A DNA stretch of 64,000 nt, from the NCBI RefSeq assembly GCF_963583255.1, contig NC_084807.1:21167572-21231571 (forward strand), in the 5' to 3' direction. The position numbers and the translations under genes were made by a program. Each line of letters begins with the position of its first letter. Positions within the stretch are counted from its first letter, which is position 1. This DNA comes from Pyrus communis. Lineage: Eukaryota; Streptophyta; Magnoliopsida; Rosales; Rosaceae. The notes beneath the pieces were generated by a model. That model saw only the letters and a program-made list of their open reading frames with translations. It did no database searches and was not told the origin of the DNA. Positions 1-11,489 of this stretch are shown one piece after another.

Positions 1-858
1 GGCGAGGCTATCCATCAAATGCCTCACCGACGCCTTTGCCTTTTAAAATATTGATAAAATATACCGATCTGATCTTAGCAGAAAACTACTATGTATCCAA
101 GGCATCTAAAAAGAACCTACCAAGTCACCTAATTTCATTTTTCCGTGATAGTTTGTGGGATCTTATGAATATCAGAAGATATATAACATAGCTAATGATT
201 TATATCAACAGTCAGCCTTAAAGAACAAAACTCATATGAAGAAGTACGGTTCGTAGATGGATATGCTTTCTGCAACTTTTCAAAAAAAAAAATTTCTCCT
301 TCATACAGCAGCAGTAGCCAAGGAGCACTCACACAAGAATTTCACTAGCTGCTGAAAATAACAATGATTTTGAATTTCAAAGGAGTTATTGCTTTTGGAA
401 TTCATCCCCAAAAACTTGAGTCATGCCCGCAGCACTTGCTGCAGGCTACAGAGTTTTGTTACTGTACAGTATCGCGACACCCTTTATTCGCAACTTCAAA
501 GCCCTGCGGGAATTCATCAATACAAAGTTGCAAACAACATTTTCATTGTATAATGGATCTAGCTAGTTACGCAGATTAAATCAATGTTGTACCATATTGA
601 GCGGCGTTTAAAGGCATCAAGTAGTGAATTGTAGATGTCAATTTTCTTTGAATTCGACTAGTTTGCTCAAAGAAAATTAATGTTTGGATTCTCAAGTTTC
701 AACTTAGCTGGTTTGGGAATAAAGTTGAAATCAAGCTCTTTTTGCAATATCAAACGATGTCAGCAGAAGAAAGATTCAAACATGAACCCTTGAAGAACTG
801 GTTCTTAACCACTGTAACTACAATCTCTCACTACTTTTTGCAAGATTTGCAAGATTTA
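1..858. other. Intergenic, no gene seen
   Basis: AT-rich DNA downstream of the PAL gene. Only short chance open frames are present, none with a recognisable motif or splice context. I see no transposon termini here. Confidence 0.6.
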
Positions 859-891
<33 letters not shown>

Positions 892-892
892 G
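859..892. repeat. Compound microsatellite (TG)n(AG)n
   Basis: A run of TG dinucleotides passes directly into a run of AG dinucleotides, about 34 bp in all. It lies roughly 220 bp beyond the PAL stop codon, just past the likely 3' UTR. Confidence 0.9.
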
Positions 893-1115
893 GTTGTTGA
901 ACAAATAAAGACACCTTTTGTGACTTGTTTATGATACATTTTGTTCATTTGTAGAAGATCCAGTACAATGCAGATAACATACATGCAATAAAATGTAAAG
1001 GTGAAAAAAATTATTTAAAGAAAAACATAGAATTTTCAGTTTCAAGGTCCTATAGCCTTGTAAAAGAGAACATAAACTTTTAACAAGTAAAAAAAAAAAT
1101 CCCCCAAAAACACTT

Positions 1116-4100
1116 TTAAGAAATAGGAAGAGGAGCACCATTCCACTCCTTTAAGCAATCCAGCAGAGGATCAATCAACTTCCCAGCACACATAGCACTG
1201 AAAACCTTGTCACATTCCTCCCCTGGTGATCTCACTTTATCACCAGTCAACAAATCAGTCCCCAACTCCTCCCTCACAAACTTGTACAATGGGTAAGACC
1301 TGCATTCCTTGATCCTGTTTGGGATTGCCGTTTTCCCGTTCTCGTACTCAGCCCAAGCATTGTCGACCTCTTTCGGCAAAAGGGTTTTCAATTCCTCCTC
1401 AAAAGCTGTAATTTTTTGGAAAATGGAAGTGCTTGTACTTATCTCCTTCTCACCATTGCTCAATGCATGCTCAACTAGTACATGCCTTAGTTTTTGCATT
1501 AGAGGATATGTAGCACTGCAGGGATCATCGATGTAGGCGAAAACATACTCACGATCGACGACCTTGAGGAGGTCCTTTTCGCAGAACCGAGAGGGGTGAA
1601 GCTCGCCGTTCAAGCCCACGGTGAGGACTCTCTTGGCAACCTGACTGACAGTGGTCTTCACTGTGCTTTTCAAATTCTCCTCTAAATGCCTTAAATCAAT
1701 AGCTTGGCATAATGCAACTAGGAAAGTGGATGACATGAGCTTCAATATGTCAACAGCCTCAGCAGTTTTTCGGGAAGAAATCAATCCCAAGGAGTTGACA
1801 TCTTGGTTGTGTTGCTCTGCACTCTGGACATGGTTTGTGACAGGGTTGCCAAGGAACTGGAGCTCTGAGCAGTAAGACGCCATGGCGATTTCAGCCCCTT
1901 TGAACCCGTAATCCAAGCTGGGATTGTTGCTTGCCGTGAGATTTGAAGGCAACCCATTGTTGTAAAAGTCATTGACAAGCTCAGAGAACTGAGCAAACAT
2001 AAGCTTTCCAATTGCAGCAATGGCTAATCTGGTGTTGTCCATGGCAACACCAATCGGGGTGCCCTGAAAGTTTCCTCCATGTAATGCCTTGTTTCTTGAG
2101 ACATCGATCAAAGGGTTGTCATTCACTGAGTTGATCTCCCTCTCAATCATCTTCGTTGCTGCTCTGATCACCTCAATTTGTGGGCCCAACCATTGGGGAG
2201 ATGTTCTAAGAGCATACCGGTCCTGCTTTGGCTTCTGAAGAGGGTCCATCTCATGCACCTTTTCAGCTGCTTTTACATAATCACTTCCAGCTAAAATGTG
2301 TTCCATTATTGCTGCAGCTTCAATTTGGCCAGGGTGGTGCTTTAACTTGTGAGTCAAGTGATCTGTAAACTCAGGCTTTCCTTGCATAACTTCGGCGAAA
2401 ATTGCCGACAACACTTCTGATAAAAGTGCTTGTGTGTTGGCCTCAAACAGAACCATAGAAGCCAAACCAGACCCAACTGCAGTTCCATTGACCAATGCAA
2501 GCCCTTCCTTTGGCTGCAACTCAAAGAACCCGCCATCAATTCCAGCTAGCTTGAAGGTATCAGAAGCGGTTAGGGTTTCGCCATTAGGCCCGGTGGACTT
2601 GGAATTTGGCCTGCCTATCAAAAGCCCGGCAATGTACGAGAGCGGAACCAAGTCCCCTGAGGCAGTGATTGTGCCCCTAAGGGGAAGGCAAGGGGTGACA
2701 TTGTTGTTGAGGAACTTGGTGATGGCTTCCAAGATTTCGAATCTAATTCCGGAGTAGCCTTGGAGGAGGGTGTTGATCCTCACCAGCATTGCTGCTCTTG
2801 TTGCTGTGTGAGGCAGAATGTGGGTTGATTCTGTGTTGCTGCCAAAGATTCCAGCATTCAAGAATCTGTTCAACAAAAATGGGATACAAGTCAGCTTGAG
2901 TAGCAACTAATACAAACTATTATTAAAGCATATGTGCTCCCTATGCACCCGAGTCAAATGTGTCTCTTCGTAATTTAAACTAAAGTGAAATTTTGTCCTA
3001 CAGACAAAACACAACTATTTTAGAAGAAGGAAGGGAATACGACACGAGAACTTTACACAATTATTATTAACTATTAAATGACAATAAACATTAGTAAAAT
3101 GAATTTTTATTTTTTAATACAAAACAAGTGTTGTTAATCGCTTGAGCTACGTGCGGTAGGATGCGTTTTGGTTATGTTTAGTAATGACCTGAACAGAGCT
3201 ACGTGGGCAGCACATTTTGGTGGACTTGGAGAAAACCAAAAAAACAGAGGCGTGTTGTTGTCATTATGTTATATGGACCAGATTATTTGGGGACCAAAAT
3301 GGAATAAATGCACCACAATTATATTGGATGTTGACTCTCTTGCAACCACGTGCTAGGCACGCAAATTCTACTAATGGGAATATATTTTAATTTGATTACA
3401 TCATTTTTTTTTTTTCTTTTCATTTTTTTCATTTTTATTTGGTAAGGTTATTTCAAATAATACAATCACCAAACACCTATACCGACATCAACAAATACAT
3501 AAGGTGAGATAATGCTGGTAACCAATTTTGCGGCCATACCATATAATTATGCAATTTAATCGTAAATTCCACCAAATATAGCAAAGTAGACACCTCGTTC
3601 TTTATCCGAGCCATATCTTCTTACCTACCCCTCAAGGTCAGAACTTTTCATTTTGTACGTTTTATGAGCTATTTATGCATATATGTCGGGTTGCGACTCT
3701 TTAAACAAGTGGAGTTTAGTGCCACTTAAGGTCTCATAAGTGTGCAAATTTTTCATTTTGTGCCGTTTATGAGTTAGTCCTAACACAGAAGAAATTCATT
3801 TAAGAAACAACTAGAGAAATTTTTTAGTGTGTCGAAAATACGGCATTGTATACCAAGTGTTATAATATAACTGGTTAGAAACTTAAAAGAATAGTTTTCA
3901 ACCAATTGTATTCCTATACCTGGTGTACATGATCATATTTTTAGCACATTGAAAAATCTCTTGAACAACCGACAGAGTCAACTATCAAAGTTAATTTTGT
4001 TTAAAAAAAAAAAAACTATCAAAGTTAATTAACTACTTGCCTTGAATAGGTAAAATTAAGAAACTTAATAGTATTAGGATCCCCAAGCAAAGATGATGGA

Positions 4101-4572
4101 TATAATTCTATTTCAATGGAAGCATTAACTAATTAGAGAATCGTAGGTTAATTAATTACCTAATTAGCTCCCTCTGAAGAGCTCCACCTTGCTTGGTTCT
4201 CCTATGAGAGGTTGCACCAAAGCCAGTGGTCACACCATAGCTGTCTGTGCCTTTGCCCATGCTATCCATAACCCAATCACTGCTGGCCTTTACCCCAGCC
4301 CTTTTCTCCTCCGACAGCTCCACCTTGGCACCGTCATGGTAGGCAATCGCAGCCACCTGAGCCACCGTCAGGCTCTCCCCACCAAGCTTCACCACTGGCT
4401 TCCTGTAATCGTTGACCATCCGTTTGAACTCGTCCAGATGGCTCCCTTTCAGTGCTTCAGCTGCCATCCCCCAGTTCAATGGGTCATGTGTCGCAAGTAC
4501 CTTCTCATGCCCTACGCAAAACGACTCCAGGGAGCTGTTTTCGTTGACGTTTTGGTTATTTCCCGGTTCCAT
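1116..4572 (-). CDS. PAL: Phenylalanine ammonia-lyase, two exons, complete
   Basis: The enzyme deaminates L-phenylalanine to trans-cinnamate, the entry step of the phenylpropanoid pathway, and acts as a cytosolic tetramer. Exon 1 is 4572-4160 and exon 2 is 2865-1116; the 1294-bp intron starts GTAATT and ends with AACAG. The intron splits an Arg codon (AG|A, residue 138), the conserved PAL intron position. The joined CDS is 2163 nt, 720 aa, the usual family length. Visible landmarks are the catalytic Tyr112 in [12 protein letters not shown], the Phe139-Leu140 pair expected for Phe rather than Tyr specificity, the Ala206-Ser207-Gly208 triad that forms the MIO group, and NDNPL, with the shielding domain at the C terminus. 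The first Met is the only good start and is followed by the variable N-terminal tail. One oddity is that the protein ends in -PLPIS, where most plant PALs end in -PIC. No frameshift or stop is seen, so it looks functional. Confidence 0.97.
2866..4159 (-). other. PAL intron
   Basis: This 1294-bp phase-2 intron has a GT donor at 4159-4158 and an AG acceptor at 2867-2866. It is AT-rich and contains a palindromic MITE (separate entry). No second gene is seen in it. Confidence 0.93.
3813..3962. mobile_element. Palindromic MITE in the PAL intron
   Basis: A 150-bp stretch whose ends are imperfect inverted repeats: AGAGAAATTTTTTAGTGTG on the left, against AAGAGATTTTTCAATGTG read back from the right. 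The inner arms also pair (a CCAAGTGT-type arm with an ACCTGGTGT-type arm). A relative with the same ends lies at 8718-8856. It is non-coding. The superfamily is not fixed because I could not confirm a target duplication. Confidence 0.65.
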
Positions 4573-4803
4573 TTGCTTCCCCGATCACAAGCAATACCAA
4601 AGTAGGGATACGAAAGAATGGGAATGAAATGGAGCCAAGGAAAACCTTGCCGGGAAAAACTCAGTGGGATAAAAGCCTGGCCGAAGAGAATGAATAAGGA
4701 AATGAGAATTGCGAAAAGGAATGGAAAGAGGTGGCGCTCTAAATTTCGGGTGGAAGGAAAATTTATAGTTATTTTCCTGAGTTGGTTCACCCGTAATTGC
4801 CTT

Positions 4804-4813
4804 GTTTATATAG
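4804..4813 (-). promoter_or_regulatory. Likely TATA box of PAL
   Basis: On the minus strand this reads CTATATAAAC, about 235 bp upstream of the ATG. That would place transcription start near 4775 and give a 5' leader of about 200 nt. It is the best TATA-like match in the proximal promoter. Confidence 0.7.
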
Positions 4814-4836
4814 AGGACGTCCCACATCGAGTGCTG

Positions 4837-4847
4837 GGTTTGGTAGG
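4837..4847 (-). promoter_or_regulatory. MYB/H-box-like site CCTACCAAACC
   Basis: The site lies about 25 bp upstream of the TATA box. CCTACC is the H-box core and ACCAAAC resembles the MYB recognition element found in phenylpropanoid promoters. The second half of the H-box consensus is missing. Confidence 0.5.
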
Positions 4848-4905
4848 CCGACGGGTTAGTTGAAAACTCCAGGTAGCCCTTGGATCTTCATGATCTACGA
4901 CCGTT

Positions 4906-4921
4906 CACGTGATGACACGTG
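4906..4921. promoter_or_regulatory. Paired G-boxes (CACGTG x2)
   Basis: Two perfect CACGTG palindromes start at 4906 and 4916, exactly 10 bp apart, about 95 bp upstream of the TATA box. G-boxes bind bZIP/bHLH factors and work with H/AC boxes in known PAL and CHS promoters. The spacing of about one helical turn would place both on the same face of DNA. Confidence 0.7.
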
Positions 4922-5018
4922 GCGTATAAGTCTGCTTCAGAACAACGTGTGGAGTTTAGGTGGGGTTCCAAAACGCAGGCTTTTACTTGTCAATGATAAG
5001 GGAAGAGAGGGGAGAGGG

Positions 5019-5025
5019 GGTTGGT
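5019..5025 (-). promoter_or_regulatory. AC-II element ACCAACC
   Basis: A perfect ACCAACC on the PAL coding strand, about 450 bp upstream of the ATG. AC elements are the R2R3-MYB sites of lignin and phenylpropanoid genes. A 7-bp match can occur by chance, but the position and gene fit. Confidence 0.55.
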
Positions 5026-5308
5026 GAGTAAGCAGGCTCCCTGAAAGGAAGGGCACGAAAGCAGCACGTCACCCTATTTCTCTGCCAAAACAATTGTTCG
5101 TATGACAAGTAAAATTCCTTGTAAAAGGTGGCGTGGTATTGTCTTGTGATCGATGTAAACGATAGCGGTTTTATAGAACGTTTAAGGGAATGTGCAAACT
5201 GTAAAGAGAGCGTCTTAAATTAAATTCGAATGTAACAGGTTAATGTTGCAAAACTTTAAATGTAAATGTAAATTGTTGATGATGTAAATTTGTGTTTGAT
5301 TATGTAAA

Positions 5309-5379
5309 CTACACCATTCATGCGATGACACGTGCCGTACAAGTGTGTTTTAGAACAACATATGTAGTTTATGATGAGG
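5309..5379. repeat. Diverged second copy of the PAL G-box segment
   Basis: This roughly 70-bp stretch aligns almost without gaps to 4895-4965, for example the shared cores GATGACACGTG and AGAACAAC. It keeps one G-box (5329-5334), while the other has decayed to CATGCG. It is a local duplication of a promoter module, about 414 bp further from the gene. Confidence 0.75.
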
Positions 5380-6499
5380 TAAATGTAAATTATCAAGTTT
5401 TCAAGTTTTACGGTTTAGTAGCATTAAAATAATAAGATTTGGGTATCTATCTAACAGATGGATTTTTTTCTGCAAACTTTTTATGAACTTATCTAATGGT
5501 TGAATACAATTGGTTGAATAGAATTGGTTGAAACAAGGTAATTCTGTCATCTTTTAAGGTGATTATTCTATCATTTTTAACTCAATAATTATTGTTTTCC
5601 TCCTCTATTATAATTTATTGAATTCGCTACTAGTATATTAATTATGATATACTCATATTTGTTTGCATTTGTAAGTGAAAGATTTTAAATTCGACTCATA
5701 CAAAATCGATACCTAATTATATTATGGATGACTTATTGTGTGTTTTAGTCTAATCTCTGACCCCCTAAAAAAAAATATCGTAGAGGGACTTATACTCATT
5801 AATTACGAATAGTTAACTCTTCACTCAGACCTCGTTTGTTTGACTGAAATGTTAGAATTAGAACATTCAATTCCTTGACTATTTAGGAATATTGGAATGG
5901 TTTTGCAAATTCCGTTCAAAGTTATATCCGATTATCCCTCTCTTAAATTGATTGCATTAATAAAGTAACTCGCAATTCCATACAAGCAATGCATGTTGAA
6001 TAAAAAAGTAGAAGAAAGAAAGAAATATATAAATTAATTTAATATAATTTTCATATTTTAGATGTATAATTATTATTTTAGTTTACATTTTTTGTTGAAA
6101 TATAAGATTTATTGAATTAGGTGAGGAGTTTTAGCTTCGAATCTTGCGAATGCTAAATTCAATATTAATTCATTCTCGCACCCTTTTGTGTAAATATATC
6201 GTTAATTATATAGAAAAATAAAATAAATCTTAAACTAAAATTCAAAAATTCAAAAAAATAAAATAAAATTTTTAAAGCTAGTTTTGATTTCTTCACTTAT
6301 ATTTTCTTTTGCTTTTGTATTTTTTTTATTACAAAGGTGCTTGACGCAATCACTTTGGAAATTGACACAATTTCGTGCCCCTAAATCTCAACCAAATCTA
6401 TATGACTATGTGCCTTTAGTTACTTGTGCACGCAAATTACTTGTGGGGTATTTTGCTTCAGCTGCCTTTATTGAATAATCATTTGATATATTTATTGGC
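5380..6499. other. Intergenic with fold-back element halves
   Basis: No gene is seen. Segments near 5625-5785 and 6070-6225 resemble one arm of the fold-back repeat family also found at 23728-23890 and 47833-48206, with the recurring pattern of a flag such as TTTGTAAG.GA.AG.TT.TTAA..TTCGA. They look like old half-copies. Confidence 0.4.
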
Positions 6500-6508
6500 T
6501 AGTGCTAT

Positions 6509-7031
6509 TAGTGGCGGATCCAGGAAATAATATTAAGAGGGGTCAGTAAGAATAGCGAGCACATCGATCAAATTTTTTTTACCAAAAATAGCATGCATAT
6601 TGTCATTTTATCGAGTCTTTGTAGGCCTAAAGTCATTTAGAAAGGCATATTGCACACCTATTAATGCTTCATTTGTGAGGGTAACTGACATGTTCTAAGG
6701 CTGCTCTCATATGAATGCGTAACAAAGAAACAAACTTATCATGAACACACTAACAATGTTTGATATCATTGCATCCCATTAATATGTTTGTCCAAGAATG
6801 ATGATGCTTTGTTATTCATTGAGATCACCATTTCATTCACTCTTCTTTCAGACATTTTATCAAATAGTTGGAGGACATATATGAAGCCTACTCTAATCTT
6901 CAAAAGGGCAGCACCCAAGGTATCCATAGATATTCACCGAAGCTCGGAGGGTCAACACCCAAGGTATCCATGGACGTTCACCGAAGTTCGAGAGTCAACT
7001 GACCCCCTGCCCCTCAATGCATCCGCCACTG
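6509..7031. mobile_element. Non-autonomous hAT element, 523 bp
   Basis: The termini are inverted repeats: TAGTGGCGGATCCAGG at the left and, read back from the right, CAGTGGCGGATGCA. Both ends are flanked by the same 8 bp AGTGCTAT (6501-6508 and 7032-7039), the hAT-type target duplication. No transposase is inside. The internal 44-bp unit at 6912-6999 occurs twice in tandem. Confidence 0.88.
6912..6999. repeat. 44-bp tandem duplication inside the hAT element
   Basis: Two adjacent copies start with CACCCAAGGTATCCAT at 6912 and 6956, differing at a few positions. Confidence 0.85.
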
Positions 7032-7231
7032 AGTGCTATCCACACACTCATTTTAACTTCTCACATATCACTCTCAATTTTTGATCGTCGTATTGAATGA
7101 ATTGAAGAAGATCAATGACAAAAAATTAACAAGGATGTGTGGGAGGTAAAGATGAGTGTGTGGGCAACACAATCATATCTATTTTTCTGTTTGATTTTTG
7201 CAGCACTAGTACGTTCCTATTATTTGTTGGG

Positions 7232-7374
7232 TAGTGCTATTCACACACTTCTTTTTACGTCTTATATACTCTTGTTAATTTTTGTTCATTGATTTTCTTC
7301 AATTCATTTAATCTGATGATCGAAAATTAAGAAAAACGAGTGAGAGGTAAAAATAGGTGGTGTGCACCGGCCTA
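7232..7374. mobile_element. MITE, second member of the TAGTGCTATYCACAC family
   Basis: About 143 bp with left end TAGTGCTATTCACACAC and a right end that reads back as TAGGCCGGTGCACACCAC. The internal sequence resembles 7040-7172 and, more weakly, 23501-23628. It is non-coding. Confidence 0.6.
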
Positions 7375-7946
7375 TTTCTTTTATGCACCAAATTTTAGTG
7401 GAAAGCTCACCAACCCCATTTTATGATTGGATGTTATTGGTAGGATATTCGCAATGGATCTCTCATGTCTTTTTTCTTTCCCCCAAATCCATATCTTATT
7501 AGTTATTTCCTTACATTAATAATTGGATTGGGAAAATTTTAACTAGTTTTATTTCTACCCAAATTCAAGATGGCCCTCGTATTAGCGTCACAGTATTTAT
7601 AAGGTCCTCCTTGTGGCAGAATTTAGGGAGGCAGCTTCGCCTTTATATATGGACAGTCGGACAGGATTTGGCCAAATGAGTTGCACAAACAACCACCAAA
7701 ATAAAGTAGTCATTAACCGCATTTGAGAGTTGTATCACGGCTGATTTTGAGCGTCTGCATTTAGCATCGGTATCTTTTTAAAATGTAAAACCAATGCTGT
7801 AGAGTTTTTATATATCCTAAAAGAAGCAATCTTGTGTTGAGCTAAGAAACGTGTTACTGACAAAGAAATTAGACGATCGAAGGTATATCCAGATGAATTC
7901 CAGACAGTAACATTTAAATAAAAGAAGTTATGCTTATGATGTTAGT

Positions 7947-8066
7947 CATGACATGTTTATTGGTAGCAAAATGCGATAGGGTTTTTAATACCAACTGATG
8001 TAATACATAACATGTTTATTGGTAGTAAAATGCAAAAGGCACAAACCTTTTAATACCAATTGATGT
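7947..8066. repeat. Tandem duplication, period about 59 bp
   Basis: Two adjacent copies share ACATGTTTATTGGTAG, AAAATGC and TTTTTAATACCAA. The second has a small insertion. No gene is associated. Confidence 0.7.
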
Positions 8067-8717
8067 TCAAGATGAACGAAAACATAAGCAAATTAAATAC
8101 CACAATATCAAGATATGAATTGGTATCTCTAAGATCACTATCCAAATAAAATGTTAAGTTGTTGAAAGTATGGCACGATTTAGCATAAAAATTGATATAT
8201 AATTCTGTTCATTCCCCTCGTTTTCCTTTCTTTTTAGTTTTTGAATCAGAACATGCCATGCAAGTAAGAAGCCATGAAAGGTACATATTGTTCTCTTCAT
8301 CCCACTTCCCTTCCTTAAGGTATGCATTCCCATCCTTAAGGTATTACAATATCTAGCCATGCAGTTTCTGTGCGTACCTTATCACACACACATATTTATA
8401 CATCCACGTGATTCTTGTCGAGAATCATTGAATATACCCAAAAAGATGTTTTATTTATTTATTTAATTTTTTTTTTTATGTATTGCTTGTTATCATTCAT
8501 ACAACAGATCTTTGGATCCGATCGATGATAATATATCGATGCATGTCGAAAAATGAACATCCATGTAATTTGCTATACCCAAAAATGCTTATTATTTATT
8601 ATTTATTGGACACGCATGTTCTCATTGAGGCATATAACATGATTAGGTTTCGATGATTTTAAACAAATTCGACAAAAGAATTTAAAACAGAACTTTGAGA
8701 CTGAATCCTTGACAAGA

Positions 8718-8856
8718 AGAAAATTTTCAATGTACTAGAAATACTGTTCGACATCAAGTGTCATAATATAAATGGTTGAGATTTTTTTTTTTAAATGTAC
8801 AACTAATTATATTATGATACATTAGACCGTGTTTTTGATACACTGAAAAATTTCTC
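8718..8856. mobile_element. Palindromic MITE, relative of the PAL-intron element
   Basis: The ends read AGAAAATTTTCAATGTACTAG and, from the other side, GAGAAATTTTTCAGTGTATC. The inner arms with AAGTGTCATAATATA match the element at 3813-3962. Confidence 0.6.
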
Positions 8857-9270
8857 ATTGACCAGGCAAAGCTGACGCTGACGATGCCGAAAACTTTTGG
8901 TTCTTGACCTACTTACAACAGTATAGAAAAAACTAAACATAAGTCTAGTGAAGATAATGCATCATTAACTTTGCAACAAGAAAAATTAAAAACAAAATTT
9001 AGGGGAATTTATGGATAAGTCATGCGCCCACTACCAACCACCGCTTCTTTTGAGAAGGGGGGTTGGTGAAAGCAAAACGAGAAATTCATAGGGGTGTTGG
9101 ATCTTTGCATGGTATTTACTCCAAATTATTATATTGATAATAGCGGCTGCAATTTCTCCAATTTGAGTCTTACATTTGCATCTAAATACATGTATCCGGT
9201 TTTAGGCAAACAACCTGCGCGAATGACTGTTGTTAACGAAGTCATATTTTGAATTAATTATTTTACACAA

Positions 9271-9401
9271 GTGATCCTCTATTACAGTGATGGAGAAGAG
9301 TATTGCTTTTATACCACGACGTGGGTTCAAATCACGTCAGCTCCCTAATCTAACATCTAATCTAACAATCTATCGTTTGACAAAAAAAAAAAAAAAAAAA
9401 A
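9271..9401 (+). mobile_element. tRNA-derived SINE
   Basis: The head carries a B-box-like GGTTCAAAT, the body shares CTAATCTAACATCTAATCTAACA and TCTAT.GTTTGACA blocks with the SINE at 20544-20673, and it ends in a long poly(A). The flanks share TTATTTTAC (before 9271 and after the poly(A)), a likely target duplication. Confidence 0.7.
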
Positions 9402-9676
9402 TTTATTTTACGAATATTCCAAGCACTGCAATTTTATTAATCTTTCCCTAAAAATTATCCAACTCAAATTAGACCGATGATTAGCTAATTGTGGCAATCT
9501 GATTGAAGTTAACACCATCAAAATTCATGACTTCATTCTAAAGTACTATGATTTTGTGATGATCTAATTAACCAAAACATTTCCTTAATTGTAAAATGAA
9601 ACATCCAAGGTTGCCACTTGGGGATGAACTAAAACAACATCATCAAAAAAATGAAAGCATTTCAACAAGTGGTAAG

Positions 9677-9875
9677 TAAGTGGCCAAGTAGTAAGGGTGC
9701 GGACTGCTGCTCTCCAATAAACAAAAAAATGTGAAAGGTTTCAGGTTCGATGCTTTAAGCTGGTGGGTCTGCTTGATTATAGCTATGGATAGGGTAAAAT
9801 TCCCTATAACCTCTCCGGACTTGAAATGAGTGGATAACCGTGACTCATCACCAGTTGTTTTCCTTACAAAAAAAG
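9677..9875 (+). mobile_element. tRNA-derived SINE, second family
   Basis: The 5' head resembles a tRNA, with an A-box-like TGGCCAAGTAGTAAGGG and a B-box-like AGGTTCGATGC. The body is unrelated to tRNA and the 3' end is an A-rich tail. Perfect AGGTGGTAAG-like flanks (AGTGGTAAG at 9668-9676 and 9876-9884) form the target duplication. Confidence 0.75.
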
Positions 9876-9885
9876 AGTGGTAAGC

Positions 9886-11477
9886 AAAAAAAAATTAAAG
9901 AAACGTTCACTTTAAAAATATAAAAAAATATAAAAAAACCCAATTTATCAACTAATTTCTTATGAGAGAGAGACACCTAACGAAACTGTGGACGAAGGAT
10001 CTTATAGGGAGGTTGGACAAGACCACGACTTCTTATCCATTGATGGATGTCATTTTTTTAATACATTTGTGTATGGTACTGAAGCGCTGTCACCAACCCA
10101 TATAAGTTTTTAGCAATTTGTAGGCCAATGAGAACGTAAAAGACTGACCAATGCCATCAAATTGGTGAGATTAGATCTTCATCTTCTTTCCAACCCCACC
10201 ACACCCCACTGGCCCCCCTTTTAATTTTTTAATTTGTCTATGACGACAGACGACATACGACATACAAACAAATTCTTAAATATTCAATACTTAAATAAGT
10301 CGTCTTGTTTTTCTAAGTCAACAAACGTTTAGGCCTCGACGAGAGGATTAATTTAGCTAGGACGATTCATTATATTTGAAGATATTTGAAGGGATTTTAA
10401 AGAAAGTAATGGATGATAATTTTTTTATTTTATTTAAGTTGAAGATTACTTATGAAGAAAAGTTGTTCGTTTTAATTTTACTATTTTTGTGGAGACTAGT
10501 AAGTATATATTTTCTTCCCGAGTAACTTTCAAATTCGACAAAATATGAAATTTCATTAATCTCTTCCTTCAAAATGCTTTCAATGTAATGAATAGTCTGA
10601 TCCAAGTTAGTCCTCCTTATCAAACGAGGCCTTATGGTGAAATATATGCCCTACAACTATAACTAAAAACCCTCACTTTTCAATTAAGAATTCAATAACA
10701 CCTGTGAAAAATATATAGGATTGGCAATGATACACTTAGCGTAGAATTTACATAAATCTATATATGTTTTTTTTATAAGGATGCTCTATGAATGATGTAT
10801 TAAAATATAAACAGTTTAAATTTTTGAAATACATATTATGAAGTAGACCTTACAAAATGGTTGTCAAAAGCATATGTTCCTAGAATCTAACCACACACGC
10901 ACGAACTGTTGGTAGGTAAATCAAGTTGGATTTACATCAATCGTAGCCCAAGGCAAGGTGGATTGATTGTGAATTTGGTTATGGAAGGCAGCTCAACCAT
11001 TGGAACAGTCAAGAAGCGTATAACCACCATGGAAACCAGCAGCAGAAAGGCAATTTTGACCCACCACAACCATAATACCAACCAAACCCATGGAGGGTTG
11101 CTCACTAAAAAGGGTAAAGAGACGAGGAAGGGGGAGGTGCAAGGCAGTGAGTGAAGGTTGAAGAAGAGGGCGTAGAGGAAGAAGGAAAAAGGGTTGTCGC
11201 CGTTCCTAAGAAGTAGCAAGGGGGCCGGATGCTTGGAGAAGAAAAAAATTAGGTTTTGGATCACATGAGGAGAGATAGAGAATATGGGCGATAGTTTTAT
11301 TTTGGAAATACAAGTCCTTAAAAATGGCTCTTTATCGCTACTGTATGATTTTCTATTTCATTCAGTCAAATTAAATCAGGTGACTTATACTCATGTGACA
11401 TATTTTAGAAGATAACATCGTTATTTTCTTTTTTATAAGCTCTTGTACAAGATGGAAAATCTCATGTACAGTTCTAT
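9886..11477. other. Intergenic, possible TIR element at 10331-10633
   Basis: No supported gene. The stretch 10331-10633 has inverted ends built on AGGCCTCG and arms containing ATTCATTA, so it may be a MITE. Open frames of 80-110 codons around 10909-11264 overlap on both strands, lack recognisable domains and are probably chance. Confidence 0.4.
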
Positions 11478-11489
11478 CATTCGTACAAA

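Larger units (their letters stand above)
6500..7172. mobile_element. MITE (TAGTGCTATYCACAC ends) split by a hAT element
   Basis: The left end TAGTGCTAT (6500-6508) is separated from the rest (7040-7172) by the hAT element at 6509-7031. Rejoined, it matches the intact neighbour at 7232-7374: same left end, same core containing an ATTTTTG..CAT/GAT stretch, and a right end with GTGTG. It is non-coding. Confidence 0.65.

Noticed and set aside
364..579. 71-codon open frame on the plus strand
   Set aside because: Low-complexity composition, no domain and no splice or promoter context; it lies in the PAL 3' flank.
1309..2757. Several open frames antisense to PAL exon 2
   Set aside because: Shadows of the real PAL coding strand, which carries all family motifs.
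10909..11264. Overlapping open frames on both strands
   Set aside because: No recognisable domain. Both strands are open because of biased composition.
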